From an uncultured Phocaeicola sp. (GTDB lineage: Bacteria; Bacteroidota; Bacteroidia; Bacteroidales; Bacteroidaceae), in NCBI GenBank assembly GCA_944321015.1, contig CALUJS010000023.1:1-43792 (forward strand): 43,792 nt of DNA, read 5' to 3'. Each line of letters opens with the position of its first letter. Positions within the stretch are counted from its first letter, which is position 1. Positions 1-8,336 of this stretch are shown here, one piece after another. The position numbers and the translations under genes were made by a program. The notes under the pieces were generated by a model, which ran no database searches, was not told the origin of the DNA, and saw nothing but the letters and a program-made list of their open reading frames with translations.

Positions 1-69
1 TACTTCTGATTCTTCTACACCCAATTTATCAACGATAATTGCTTTTACTCTTGATGCGATTTCAGACAT
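1..69 (-). CDS. acpP: Acyl carrier protein, N-terminal part (cut by window edge)
   Basis: Only the first 23 codons are present, running off the left edge. They read MSEIASRVKAIIVDKLGVEE and onward, the typical helix-I start of the fatty-acid acyl carrier protein. The family carries growing acyl chains on a phosphopantetheine-bearing serine in the cytoplasm; that serine (in a DSL motif) lies outside the window. The gene is divergent from purN, and in many Bacteroidales acpP is followed by fabF, which cannot be checked here. The identification rests on a short but characteristic stretch. Confidence 0.85.
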   Translation of the reverse strand, partial: MSEIASRVKAIIVDKLGVEESEV

Positions 70-107
70 AATCTTACGTTTTAAATTAATAATTGTGGTT
101 AATTCCT

Positions 108-115
108 TAATTTTG
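108..115 (+). promoter_or_regulatory. Candidate -7 box for purN
   Basis: TAATTTTG matches the Bacteroidetes -7 consensus TAnnTTTG. No good TTTG lies about 19 bp upstream, so the call is tentative. It would give a leader of roughly 100 nt before the purN start at 220. Confidence 0.35.
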
Positions 116-179
116 CGGTGCAAAGAAAGAGATATTTATCTTTATGCGCAAATATTTACCCAACTAATTGCACATCCTT

Positions 180-211
180 TGCACAAATTATATGCGCTTG
201 TGCACAAATTA
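180..211 (+). repeat. Two direct repeats in the purN leader
   Basis: The 11-mer TGCACAAATTA occurs at 180-190 and again at 201-211, with starts 21 bp apart (about two helical turns). A related TGCGCAAATATT begins near 146. The spacing would suit a regulator binding one DNA face just before purN, but no known operator is recognised. Confidence 0.4.
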
Positions 212-219
212 GTACTTAT

Positions 220-807
220 ATGCAGAAAAACATTGCTATTTTCGCTTCGGGTTCGGGGACGAACGCCGAAAACATCATCCGCCATTTCCAAGGAAACGAG
301 AGCGCAAGAGTGGCCCTCGTGGTGTCAAACAAGCCCGACGCCTTTGTGCTCGTCAGGGCGGAAAAGCTCGGGGTCCCCTCGCTGACCCTGACGCGCGACG
401 AGCTGGCCGACGGCGACGGAATGGCCGACCTCATGCGGCGCCACGGCATCGACTTCATCGTTCTGGCGGGCTATCTGTTGCGCGTGCCCGAAGGCCTGCT
501 GCGGGCCTATCCGCACCGCATCGTCAACATCCATCCGGCCCTGCTGCCCCGACACGGCGGCAAGGGCATGTATGGCGACCGGGTGCACCGCGCCGTGGTG
601 GAAGCCGGCGAGCGCGAGAGCGGCATCACCATACATTATATAGACGAGCATTACGACGAAGGCACCACGCTGTTCCAGGCCAAATGCCCGGTGACACCCG
701 ACGACACGCCCGACGACGTGGCCCGCAAGGTGCACGAGTTGGAATACCGCTACTATCCGGAGGTCATCGAGCGGCTGTTGCGCGAAGGGGAAAACGCCGC
801 GGAATGA
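220..807 (+). CDS. purN: Phosphoribosylglycinamide formyltransferase 1 (GAR transformylase)
   Basis: This is a cytosolic purine-synthesis enzyme that transfers a formyl group from 10-formyl-tetrahydrofolate to glycinamide ribonucleotide. The 195-residue product has the usual family length. It shows the phosphate-binding start IAIFASGSGTNAENI, the catalytic core NIHPALLPRHGGKGMYG (the Asn and His of the family active site), and SGITIHYIDEHYDEGTTLFQ, where the later conserved Asp lies. The start at 220 is chosen because family homology begins there; an upstream in-frame ATG at 118 would add 34 unrelated residues. It is divergent from acpP, and its stop codon abuts the first unit of a 22-bp repeat array. 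Confidence 0.95.
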   Translation: MQKNIAIFASGSGTNAENIIRHFQGNESARVALVVSNKPDAFVLVRAEKLGVPSLTLTRDELADGDGMADLMRRHGIDFIVLAGYLLRVPEGLLRAYPHRIVNIHPALLPRHGGKGMYGDRVHRAVVEAGERESGITIHYIDEHYDEGTTLFQAKCPVTPDDTPDDVARKVHELEYRYYPEVIERLLREGENAAE

Positions 808-916
808 CGGGCCGTGAGCGCCCATATGGCGGCTCGCAAGCGGGCATATGGACGCTCGCGGGCGGATATATGTCGGCTCACGAGCCGCAATATGGAGGCT
901 CGCAAGGGCCGGCATC
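807..916. repeat. 22-bp palindromic repeat array A (4 units)
   Basis: CATATG-like hexamers start at 823, 845, 867 and 889, exactly 22 bp apart (CATATG, CATATG, TATATG, AATATG). Each 16-bp gap holds a GCTCGCGAGC-like decamer in its centre, so both hexamer and gap are self-complementary. The array starts at the purN stop codon and nearly reaches the pdxB stop codon at 938, filling the gap between two convergent genes. No protein is encoded; the frames that read through it are stop-free by composition. Confidence 0.9.
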
Positions 917-937
917 ACGGGCCCGGCGCCGCGAGGT

Positions 938-1981
938 TCAACCTATTATAATATGGTAGGCCGACGCCTCGCGACGGTAGTCGTAGTGGTTGCGCAGCTG
1001 CTCGAACGCGGCGGGGTCGGCCTTCAGGCGGAGGCTGTCGGCCATGGGGTCGTAGATGCGCAACAGGGCATCGGCCACGGTCGGAGCCTGAACGACGGGC
1101 GAAGCGGGCGCGGGCGGCTCGATGCGGAAGTCGGGTTCCGTCCCGAAAAAGCGGCAATAGGCTTGGAGGGCCATGCGGGTGGCGTTGGCCTTGCCGTCGG
1201 CCGAGTAACCGGCAATGTGGGGCGTGCCGATGAACACGCGCCGCAACAACTTGCGGTCGATGTGCGGCTCGCCCTCCCACACGTCGAGCACGGCGTCGGC
1301 CACGCGGCCTTCGTCCAGCGCGCGGAGCAGGGCCCGGCCGTCCACCACCTCGCCGCGCGAAGTGTTTATCACCACGGGGTTCCGGCCCAATGCGGCAAAG
1401 AAGGCTTCGTCGGCCAGATGCAGGGTGGGATGCGCCCCGTGGCGCGTCAACGGCGTGTGAAACGTGATGATGTCACACCGCGCCATCAGCTCGTCGAGCG
1501 ACGAAAAGCCGTCCGCCCCCTCGGCCTCCGCACGGGGAGGGTCGCACAGCAGCACCTCCATCCCCAGTTCACGGGCCACACGCGCCACGCGACTACCCAC
1601 GTGACCCACGCCCACCACGCCCAGACAAGCATGGCGCAAATCCGGCCTGCGGTCGCGCTCCAACCGCAGCAGGACGGAATGCACATACTGCTCCACGCCG
1701 CCGGCATTGCAGCCCGGCGCGTTGGCCCAGGCGATGCCGGCGCGGCGGCAATAGTCCGTGTCGATGTGGTCGAACCCGATGGTGGCGGTGGCAATGAAAC
1801 GCACCCGGCTGCCGCGCAGCAGGGCTTCGTCGCAGCGTGTACGGGTGCGCACGAACAGTGCGTCGGCGTCGCGCACCAGCTCGGACGTGAAATCGGCGCC
1901 GTCGGCATAGGCCACCTCGTCGGCCAGCCGCTCGATGACGCCCTCGATGTAAGGAATCTTTCTGTCAACGATAACTCTCAT
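938..1981 (-). CDS. pdxB: Erythronate-4-phosphate dehydrogenase
   Basis: PdxB oxidises 4-phospho-D-erythronate with NAD in pyridoxal-phosphate biosynthesis, in the cytoplasm. The 347-residue product fits the D-2-hydroxyacid dehydrogenase fold. The substrate-domain start is MRVIVDRKIPYIEGVIE. TATIGFDHIDTDYC precedes the nucleotide-binding glycine motif GVVGVGHVGSRVA. The catalytic Arg lies in NTSRGEVVDG, the Glu in DVWEGEP and the His in GTPHIAGYS. PdxB-type features are the motif FIATATIGFDHID and a C-terminal extension after the His motif. It is convergent with purN and divergent from the kinase gene at 2222, and a TAACTTTG box lies just upstream. Confidence 0.92.
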   Translation of the reverse strand: MRVIVDRKIPYIEGVIERLADEVAYADGADFTSELVRDADALFVRTRTRCDEALLRGSRVRFIATATIGFDHIDTDYCRRAGIAWANAPGCNAGGVEQYVHSVLLRLERDRRPDLRHACLGVVGVGHVGSRVARVARELGMEVLLCDPPRAEAEGADGFSSLDELMARCDIITFHTPLTRHGAHPTLHLADEAFFAALGRNPVVINTSRGEVVDGRALLRALDEGRVADAVLDVWEGEPHIDRKLLRRVFIGTPHIAGYSADGKANATRMALQAYCRFFGTEPDFRIEPPAPASPVVQAPTVADALLRIYDPMADSLRLKADPAAFEQLRNHYDYRREASAYHIIIG

Positions 1982-2005
1982 GTTCTGAAACTAGTTTTGC
2001 GGGCG

Positions 2006-2013
2006 CAAAGTTA
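2006..2013 (-). promoter_or_regulatory. Candidate -7 box for pdxB
   Basis: On the minus strand this reads TAACTTTG (TAnnTTTG consensus), 24 bp before the pdxB ATG, giving a very short leader. No clear TTTG -33 box was found at the expected distance. Confidence 0.5.
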
Positions 2014-2044
2014 GGTGCTTTTTCCTTTTTTATTAATCACTTGC

Positions 2045-2075
2045 ATTGCAAGTTCGGTAAGAATATCTATTTTTG
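2045..2075 (+). promoter_or_regulatory. Candidate promoter for the kinase-acyltransferase-methyltransferase group
   Basis: ATTG at 2045-2048 is followed by 19 bp and then TATTTTTG at 2068-2075, matching the Bacteroidetes -33/-7 layout. It would give a leader of about 140 nt before the start at 2222. Confidence 0.45.
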
Positions 2076-2221
2076 TGGCTTGAATACGGAAAAACACACC
2101 ATACTACGATTGACATGCCGCCCCGTACGCCGAAACCCGTACACCCCGGGACCATCCGGACGGCATGACGGACACGGGCGCGAGCCTCATCAAATCAACT
2201 AATCGAAAACAAAAGAAAGAA

Positions 2222-2986
2222 ATGAGAGTTATCATACATCCCGACTACAACGACCTGACCGACTTCATCAAGCAGTTGCCGGAAACCTTTTTCCACACCG
2301 GCGAGTTGCTGTACGAGGGACGGAACACCGTCAAACGCTATCACGTGGGCGGACACACCCTTGTCGTCAAACGATACAAACACCCCAACATCTACCAACG
2401 CGTCACCTACACCTTCTTCAAACAGTCGAAGACCGAACGCGCCTACCGCTTTGCGGCCCGCATGCGCGAACTGGGCATCGACACGCCCCACGAGGTGGCC
2501 TTCATCGAAACCAAACGAAGGGGGCTGTTCACCATCGGCTACTTCGTCGCGCTCAACTGCGACTATCCGCCCGTCAGCACGACCATGGCCGCCAACGAAT
2601 TTACGCCGCCGCTGGCCGAATCGCTGGCCCGCTTTCTGGTGGAACTGCACGAGAAGGGCATCCTGCACGGCGACTTGAACCCGACCAACATACTGTATCA
2701 CACCGACGACACGGGGCAATACCGCTTCTCGCTCATCGACACCAACCGCTCGAAATTCAAACGTCCCACGCGTGACGACTGCCTGAAGAACCTGAAGCGG
2801 CTCACCCACCGGCGCGAGCTGCTGACCTATATCACCACCCTTTATGCCCGCCTCCGCGGATGGGACGTCGACCGTTGCGTGAAGCAAGAGATGGGCTATC
2901 TGGACCGCTACGAGAATAAGGAGAATTTCAAGTTTGGCCTGCAAAAGCTGCTGGGCATCCATCATCCCCGAAGAGTTTCCTACTAA
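2222..2986 (+). CDS. Lipopolysaccharide core kinase-like protein (WaaP/InaA family)
   Basis: A 254-residue protein with a reduced protein-kinase fold of the type that phosphorylates sugars in the LPS core or Kdo. The ATP-site lysine is probably K50 in HTLVVKRY. The catalytic loop is HGDLNPTNI (H149, D151, N156), and the metal-binding Asp is D173 in SLIDTNR, where most kinases have DFG. A Lys/Arg-rich tail follows. The ATG at 2222 is preferred because similarity to the family starts there; an in-frame ATG at 2165 would add 19 unrelated residues. It lies 11 bp before a lipid A acyltransferase-like gene, which supports an envelope role on the cytoplasmic face. The exact sugar acceptor is unknown. 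Confidence 0.8.
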   Translation: MRVIIHPDYNDLTDFIKQLPETFFHTGELLYEGRNTVKRYHVGGHTLVVKRYKHPNIYQRVTYTFFKQSKTERAYRFAARMRELGIDTPHEVAFIETKRRGLFTIGYFVALNCDYPPVSTTMAANEFTPPLAESLARFLVELHEKGILHGDLNPTNILYHTDDTGQYRFSLIDTNRSKFKRPTRDDCLKNLKRLTHRRELLTYITTLYARLRGWDVDRCVKQEMGYLDRYENKENFKFGLQKLLGIHHPRRVSY

Positions 2987-2997
2987 ATCCACTGCGT

Positions 2998-3915
2998 ATG
3001 AACATAGTCTACCACCTGGTTTTCGCATTCTGGTATGTCTGTTCGCTACTGCCGTTCAGAGTGCTCTACGCGTTGTCCGACGCGCTGTTTTATCCGCTCT
3101 ACTACGTGGTGCGATACCGCCGCCGCGTGGTGCGCCGCAATCTGGTGGAGTCGTTTCCCGAAAAGACGGAGGAGGAGATTGTTCACATCGAGAAGCAGTT
3201 CTATTCCTTCTTCTGCGACTACATTGTCGAGACGCTCAAGCAGCTGTCCCTGTCGGAAAAAGAGATACGCCGCCGCATGACCTTCAGCGGCACCGACGAC
3301 CTCATACGCGACATGGAGCGGGAAGACAAGCACTACACGTTCATCTACCTGGGCCACTACTGCAACTGGGAGTGGATAGCCTCCATGCCCTACTGGTTTC
3401 CCAAAGATACCGTGTGCGGACAAATCTACCATCCGCTCTACAACAAGGCGTTCGACCGCCTCTTCCTGGAGATGCGCAGCCGCTACGGCGCACAGTGCAT
3501 CCCCATGAAGGAAACACTGCGCAAGATTCTGGAGATGCGCCGCCGGAGCAATCACGTGGTGGTGGGCTTCATCTCCGACCAGGCGCCCAAGTGGAACAGC
3601 ATACACCACTTCACGCCCTTCCTTCACCATGACACGCCCGTGTTCATCGGCACCGAGAAGCTGGGCCGCAAGCTGGATGCCGTCATCTATTTTGCCGACG
3701 TCACCCGACCCCGCCGGGGCTATTACCACTGCCATCTCTACCGCATGGTGGACAATGTGGAGGCCGTGCCCGAATATCAAGTGACCGACGTGTACATGCA
3801 ACACCTGGAGCAGATGATACGCCGCGCGCCGCAGTATTGGCTATGGTCGCACAACCGCTGGAAACGCACCCGCGCCGAGTGGGAACAGAGACAAGCGGAC
3901 AAGGTAACCAGTTGA
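2998..3915 (+). CDS. Lipid A acyltransferase-like protein (LpxL/LpxM, HtrB family)
   Basis: A 305-residue inner-membrane enzyme of the family that adds secondary acyl chains to lipid A. The N-terminus has a hydrophobic anchor segment (residues about 3-35). The HX4(D/E) acyltransferase motif is seen as H120-Y-C-N-W-E125, and the family arginine/glycine region follows in NHVVVGFISDQAP. A late aromatic motif, YWLWSHNRWK, is typical of LpxL/LpxM proteins. The length matches the family. It follows the kinase gene by 11 bp, and a methyltransferase gene follows 31 bp later, so an envelope operon is likely. Which acyl chain it transfers cannot be read from the sequence. Confidence 0.87.
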   Translation: MNIVYHLVFAFWYVCSLLPFRVLYALSDALFYPLYYVVRYRRRVVRRNLVESFPEKTEEEIVHIEKQFYSFFCDYIVETLKQLSLSEKEIRRRMTFSGTDDLIRDMEREDKHYTFIYLGHYCNWEWIASMPYWFPKDTVCGQIYHPLYNKAFDRLFLEMRSRYGAQCIPMKETLRKILEMRRRSNHVVVGFISDQAPKWNSIHHFTPFLHHDTPVFIGTEKLGRKLDAVIYFADVTRPRRGYYHCHLYRMVDNVEAVPEYQVTDVYMQHLEQMIRRAPQYWLWSHNRWKRTRAEWEQRQADKVTS

Positions 3916-3941
3916 CGAGGAGACAAGTTAGCAAGGGGATT
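3903..3941 (+). repeat. Degenerate GTTGAC/ACAAG intergenic repeat, copy 1
   Basis: The stretch around the acyltransferase stop codon contains AGTTGACGAGG followed by AGACAAGTTAGCAAGG. Similar words (GACGAGG, AGTTGACAAGTTAAC, ACAAGG) recur near 16373-16410 and, on the other strand, near 16490-16533. It looks like a degenerate dispersed spacer repeat. Confidence 0.4.
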
Positions 3942-3946
3942 GAGTT

Positions 3947-4681
3947 ATGAACATCCACACACTTACGAAAGACCGTGACCCGATGGGCGCGGCCATTGCC
4001 GACTACTTCCGCCACGGGCAGGCGCAACCCATCCGAGTGTTCTCCTCGCAGTTTGAGGAGGACGAAATGCCCGTGAGCGAACTATTCCGCACATACAAGC
4101 AGATGCGTCCGCTGGAACAGACCGCCCTGCGGCTGGCCTCCGGACGGATACTCGACGTGGGCGCGGGCAGCGGATGCCACTCGCTGGCCCTTCAGGACAT
4201 GGGCAAGGACGTATGCGCCATCGACATATCGCCCCTCTCCGTGGAGACGATGCGCCAACGTGGCGTGAAAGACGCCCAGACGGCCAATCTGTTCCGGCCG
4301 GACTTTGCCGGACCTTTCGACACACTGCTGATGCTCATGAACGGCTCGGGCATCGTGGGACGGATAGAGAATCTGCCGGCTTTCTTCGCACGCGCCCGGC
4401 AACTGCTGCAACCCGGCGGGTGCATCCTGATGGACTCCAGCGACCTGAGCTACCTCTTCGAGGACGAAGACGGCAGCATGTGCATCGACCTCGACGCGGA
4501 CTACTACGGGCAAGTGGACTTCACCATGCAATACAAGAACATCAAGGGAGAGCCTTTCGACTGGCTCTACATCGACTTCGACACCCTGTCGCTCTACGCC
4601 GCGCAATGCGGCTTCCACGCCGAACTCGTCGAGGAAGGCACGCACTACGACTATCTGGCACGCCTCACGCCGCGCAGCTGA
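3947..4681 (+). CDS. Class I SAM-dependent methyltransferase
   Basis: A 244-residue soluble protein with a Rossmann-type methyltransferase domain. The SAM-binding motif I is ILDVGAGSGCHSLAL (residues about 67-81). The acidic end of strand beta2 is CAIDISPLSVE, and motif II/III is FDTLLMLMNGSGIVG. The C-terminal part is rich in acidic and aromatic residues (DLDADYYGQVDFTMQYKN). Nothing identifies the substrate. Its position as the third gene after a sugar kinase and a lipid A acyltransferase-like gene suggests an envelope or small-molecule target, but this is inference. It ends 17 bp from the convergent LTA-synthase-like gene. Confidence 0.82.
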   Translation: MNIHTLTKDRDPMGAAIADYFRHGQAQPIRVFSSQFEEDEMPVSELFRTYKQMRPLEQTALRLASGRILDVGAGSGCHSLALQDMGKDVCAIDISPLSVETMRQRGVKDAQTANLFRPDFAGPFDTLLMLMNGSGIVGRIENLPAFFARARQLLQPGGCILMDSSDLSYLFEDEDGSMCIDLDADYYGQVDFTMQYKNIKGEPFDWLYIDFDTLSLYAAQCGFHAELVEEGTHYDYLARLTPRS

Positions 4682-4698
4682 TACGCATAAACTTCAAC

Positions 4699-6657
4699 TT
4701 ACTTCTTCTCCCGCGGATGGTCTACCGTCATGCCCTGCTGCACCATCCACTCGGTGGCCTGCAACATGGAGAAGCAATACTCCTTCAGGCGGCTGTACGG
4801 CTCGGACATCACAGCCGGTTCGGGCTTGCCGCCCGACGTGTCATAACAGAACTCCTGCGGCACGGCGGGGTTGTACACATACAGATGTGTGCTGTCGCGC
4901 GCGGCCACCGTGTTGTCCGCCGTGTAGAACATGGCGGGACGGCGTTCGCGCGTCAGGTCGACACCGAAGTTGTTCTGCACGTAACCGATGCCGAGCATGG
5001 AGAGCAACGTGGGCGCCACGTCCACCTGTCCGGCAAAGTCGGTGCGCTCTTCCGGCTCGATGCCCGCGCCATATATAATAAGAGGTATGTGGTTGTATGA
5101 CTGGGGCAGCTCGCAGTCGGCCGTGCCCACCATTTTGCCATGGTCGCCCAGGAAGACAAACAGCGTGTTCTCAAACCACGGTTCGCGCGCGGCGGCCTCC
5201 ATGAAGCAGCGGATGGACCAGTCGGAATACTCCACAATCTGCTGCTCGGGGCGTGTGGTCTGCGGCTTGAAGTGGGGCGGAATGATGTAAGGCGGATGGT
5301 TGCTGATGGTGAGCAGTGTGGCAAAGAACGGCCGCCCCGTGGCCGCATGGCTGTTGAGCACCGGCAAGGCGTAGGAGAACAGGTAATCGTCCTGCACGCC
5401 GAAGCCGTTGACCACCTTGTCGGCGGGATAGTTCTCCTGCGAATAGATTTCCTCGTAGCCGTTCGTGCGGAAGAAGGCGTTCATGTTGTCATACTGCGAC
5501 TCGTGCGTCATGAAGAACATCGTGTCGTAGCCGTTGTCGCGCAACACGGTGGGCAGACCCGAATAGGTGGGAATGACCGAACCTTTCATGGCATTGCGCT
5601 TCATCACCGACGGGAAGGAGTAGAGCGTGGCATAAAGCCCGTGGTTCGTATGGTTGCCCGCCGAATAGAAGTTGGCAAAGGAGAGCGACTCGCGATAGAG
5701 ACTGTCCAGATAGGGTGTCAGACGCTCCGACTGCCCGAACCGCTGCATGAGGCTGGCCGACATGGACTCCATGAGCACCATCACCACGTTGCGGCGCGGC
5801 AGCGTGTCGGCAGCCTGCACCGTCCGCGCGACGGGCGAAATGCCGTCGATGCCCGTGCGGCCCAGGTATGACTGCACGTTACGCACCGCCTCGTCGCCAT
5901 CCATCAGCCGGAGGGTCTTGTTCTCCGAACGCATGTCGTCCACCACGCTCGCCATCAGGTTGAACGTGGAGTTCAGGCCCATCTGGTTGAGCACGGGATT
6001 GAGACAGAAGTAGGCCGCGCTGACCTTGATGGGATTGTAGCCCATGCGGCCGCGGATGCCAAACAGGCACAGGCCGACGAGACAGGCCGACACGAGCAGG
6101 ATGCCTCCCCGTTGCGCCCAGGTCTGCCCTCCGGAGGCGACGCGCCGCCGTAATGCCCGACCATAACGGTGCACAAGGAAGGCAAAAACGAGGACGGCCG
6201 CAAGAAAATAGCCCATATATAGGTAATAGGAACTTTCGCCCGTCACCATCGAGGCCGTGGTGGCCCCATACTCGAACCAGTTGAAGATGGACGAATTAAG
6301 CACCTTCGTGAAGTAAAGGAAATATGGGATGTTGGCCGCGGCCGACAGGAAGAGCACGGCATAGAGCGCCACAAAGAACCCGCCCGTCAGCCGATAGAGC
6401 CACTTGCCGTAATAGCCTATCAGCGAGGCGACACACACCGCCGCCAGCGGCACGATAAGCACGTAGCACGCAATCACGTTGTCGAACCACACGCCGCGCA
6501 CGAAAGCCGTCAGCACCGCGCCCGCATCGTGGCGGAGCTCGGAGGGCACTTGCGCGCGCACGTCAATCCAAAACAACAGGCGAAACACCGTGAGCAACAG
6601 CAGACCCGTGGCGTGTATGGCCAGCAGGTAGAGAACGGAATGAAGAAATCTTTTCAT
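4699..6657 (-). CDS. LTA synthase-like membrane phosphotransferase (sulfatase fold)
   Basis: A 652-residue inner-membrane protein. About five hydrophobic helices occupy roughly residues 1-210, followed by a periplasmic alkaline-phosphatase/sulfatase-type domain. Metal-site residues are seen in VVMVLMESMSAS (Glu) and in VFLGDHGKM (Asp-His). The probable catalytic Thr lies in AGNHTNHGLYATLYS. The family moves phosphoglycerol or phosphoethanolamine groups onto envelope glycans or lipids; Gram-negative members include OpgB-like and related enzymes. In this Gram-negative context true lipoteichoic acid synthesis is unlikely, and envelope glycan or lipid decoration is the reasonable role. It is convergent with the methyltransferase gene and divergent from glf. 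Confidence 0.85.
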   Translation of the reverse strand: MKRFLHSVLYLLAIHATGLLLLTVFRLLFWIDVRAQVPSELRHDAGAVLTAFVRGVWFDNVIACYVLIVPLAAVCVASLIGYYGKWLYRLTGGFFVALYAVLFLSAAANIPYFLYFTKVLNSSIFNWFEYGATTASMVTGESSYYLYMGYFLAAVLVFAFLVHRYGRALRRRVASGGQTWAQRGGILLVSACLVGLCLFGIRGRMGYNPIKVSAAYFCLNPVLNQMGLNSTFNLMASVVDDMRSENKTLRLMDGDEAVRNVQSYLGRTGIDGISPVARTVQAADTLPRRNVVMVLMESMSASLMQRFGQSERLTPYLDSLYRESLSFANFYSAGNHTNHGLYATLYSFPSVMKRNAMKGSVIPTYSGLPTVLRDNGYDTMFFMTHESQYDNMNAFFRTNGYEEIYSQENYPADKVVNGFGVQDDYLFSYALPVLNSHAATGRPFFATLLTISNHPPYIIPPHFKPQTTRPEQQIVEYSDWSIRCFMEAAAREPWFENTLFVFLGDHGKMVGTADCELPQSYNHIPLIIYGAGIEPEERTDFAGQVDVAPTLLSMLGIGYVQNNFGVDLTRERRPAMFYTADNTVAARDSTHLYVYNPAVPQEFCYDTSGGKPEPAVMSEPYSRLKEYCFSMLQATEWMVQQGMTVDHPREKK

Positions 6658-6700
6658 CGGATTGTTGATAACTAGGGGAACGTTATTCGATTTAGCGACG

Positions 6701-6708
6701 CAAAAGTA
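6701..6708 (-). promoter_or_regulatory. Candidate -7 box for the LTA-synthase-like gene
   Basis: The minus strand reads TACTTTTG, about 43 bp before the ATG at 6657. It forms a divergent promoter pair with the glf promoter. No clear -33 TTTG. Confidence 0.45.
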
Positions 6709-6754
6709 GCATAAAAAAGCGGGACATGCCCTATGTTACAAACATATTAAGGCG

Positions 6755-6762
6755 TATCTTTG
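6755..6762 (+). promoter_or_regulatory. Candidate -7 box for glf
   Basis: TATCTTTG matches TAnnTTTG and lies 29 bp before the glf ATG. The -33 position (6732-6735) reads TATG rather than TTTG. Confidence 0.5.
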
Positions 6763-6791
6763 CATAAATATTACACTTTCAGCCTGCAAAC

Positions 6792-7901
6792 ATGAAAGCT
6801 ACTTACGACTATCTCATCGTGGGCGCCGGCCTGTTTGGCGCGGTATTTGCCCATGAAGCCACGCGACGGGGCAAACGCTGTCTGGTGGTCGACAAACGGT
6901 CGCACACGGGAGGCAACGTCCATTGCCGCGAGATCGACGGCATCCAGGTGCACTGGTACGGAGCGCACATCTTCCACACCGACAACCGCCGCGTGTGGGA
7001 ATACGTGAACTCGTTTGTCCCCTTCAACCGATTTACCAACTCTCCCCTGGCCTCCTACGAAGGACGGCTCTACAACCTGCCGTTCAACATGAACACCTTC
7101 TATCAGCTGTGGGGCACGCGCACGCCGGCCGAGGCACGCGAACGGATAGCGCGCGAACGGGCCCGATACGCCCACATCGGCGAGCCGCGCAATCTGGAAG
7201 AACAGGCCCTGAAACTGGGCGGACGCGACATCTACGAACGGCTCATCAAGGGATACACCGAGAAACAGTGGGGGCGGTCGGCCACCGAGCTTCCGGCCTT
7301 CATCATCCGCCGCCTGCCCTTCCGCTTCACCTTCGACAACAACTATTTCGACGACCGCTATCAGGGCATCCCCGAAGGTGGATACAACGTCCTCGTCGAC
7401 GCCCTGTTGCAGGGCATCGAGGTGAGACTGGGCACGGACTATCTGGCCCATCGTGACGAACTGAACGGGCTGGCCGACACAGTGCTCTTCACGGGCTGCA
7501 TCGACGAGTTCTTCGACTACTGCTTCGGACGGCTGGAATACCGCAGCCTGCGCTTCGACCACCAACGGCTGGACACGGAGGACTTCCAGGGCAACGCCGT
7601 GGTGAACTACACCGAGCGCAGCGTGCCCTACACGCGCATCATCGAACACAAGCACTTCGCCTTCGGCCGACAGCCCGTCACCGTGGTGACCTACGAATAT
7701 CCGGACGACTTCGCGCCGGGAAAGGAACCCTACTATCCCGTGAACGACGAGCGCAACTCGCGACTGTACGAACGCTACCGCACACTGGCCGAAAACTGCG
7801 TCGACGTGATGTTCGGCGGACGCCTGGCCCGCTACACCTATGCCGACATGGACGACACCGTGGAAGCGGCCCTCCGGCTGGCCGAGCAAACCTTTGCCTG
7901 A
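6792..7901 (+). CDS. glf: UDP-galactopyranose mutase
   Basis: This flavoenzyme interconverts UDP-galactopyranose and UDP-galactofuranose in the cytoplasm, supplying galactofuranose for surface polysaccharides. The 369-residue product has the family length. It has the FAD-binding glycine motif IVGAGLFGAVFAHE near the N-terminus and the conserved HTGGNVHC. HWYGAHIFHTDN and FNRFTNSPLASYEGRLYNLP follow, then the active-site region YTEKQWG and YFDDRYQGIPEGGYN. The start at 6792 follows a TAnnTTTG box. A GtrA-type gene follows 18 bp downstream, so the two are probably co-transcribed for polysaccharide or lipid-sugar export. Confidence 0.95.
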   Translation: MKATYDYLIVGAGLFGAVFAHEATRRGKRCLVVDKRSHTGGNVHCREIDGIQVHWYGAHIFHTDNRRVWEYVNSFVPFNRFTNSPLASYEGRLYNLPFNMNTFYQLWGTRTPAEARERIARERARYAHIGEPRNLEEQALKLGGRDIYERLIKGYTEKQWGRSATELPAFIIRRLPFRFTFDNNYFDDRYQGIPEGGYNVLVDALLQGIEVRLGTDYLAHRDELNGLADTVLFTGCIDEFFDYCFGRLEYRSLRFDHQRLDTEDFQGNAVVNYTERSVPYTRIIEHKHFAFGRQPVTVVTYEYPDDFAPGKEPYYPVNDERNSRLYERYRTLAENCVDVMFGGRLARYTYADMDDTVEAALRLAEQTFA

Positions 7902-7919
7902 ACCTCATCGCCCACTGCC

Positions 7920-8309
7920 ATGCGCCGCTCCTTCATCGAACTTTTCCGCTTCGCCCTGGTCGGAGGCTTCGCCACCGCGCTCCACTACGGCATCTACTAT
8001 GCCCTGTGGCGATATGCCGCGTTCAACGAAAACGTGGCCTACACGGCAGGCTACGTGCTCAGCTTCATAGCCAACTTCTATCTCACCGCCTATTTCACCT
8101 TCCGCTCGCGCCCGTCGTGGCGGCGGGCCGGAGGCTTCGGCGGAGCCCATCTGGTAAACTATCTGCTCCACATGGGACTGCTCAACCTCTTCCTCTGTGT
8201 GGGGTTGCCCGAACAGTGGGCCCCTCTGCCCGTATTCGCCATCGCCATCCCCGTCAACTTCCTGCTGGTGCGCTTCGTGTTCAGGCACAAGGCGAAAGAC
8301 AAGGCGTGA
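7920..8309 (+). CDS. GtrA-family membrane protein
   Basis: A 129-residue protein with four hydrophobic segments, the usual size and layout of GtrA/DPMS-type proteins that help flip or present polyprenyl-linked sugars. Characteristic pieces are FALVGGFATALHYGIYYALW at the N-terminus, YTAGYVLSFIANFYLTAYFTF (the conserved Asn-Phe helix) and a basic C-terminus RFVFRHKAKDK. It lies 18 bp after glf, which suggests handling of a galactofuranose-containing lipid intermediate, although the substrate is inferred from position only. Confidence 0.87.
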   Translation: MRRSFIELFRFALVGGFATALHYGIYYALWRYAAFNENVAYTAGYVLSFIANFYLTAYFTFRSRPSWRRAGGFGGAHLVNYLLHMGLLNLFLCVGLPEQWAPLPVFAIAIPVNFLLVRFVFRHKAKDKA

Positions 8310-8336
8310 GCCCTGCGCAGCAATGCCCGTCCGCAG

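Noticed and set aside
807..916. CRISPR array at array A and its relatives
   Set aside because: The 16-bp gaps are themselves variants of one palindrome rather than unique spacers, the repeated hexamer is far too short, and no cas gene is present.
848..2014. A plus-strand frame of 388 codons opposite pdxB
   Set aside because: It starts inside repeat array A and then runs antisense to the well-supported pdxB gene, with no recognisable domain.
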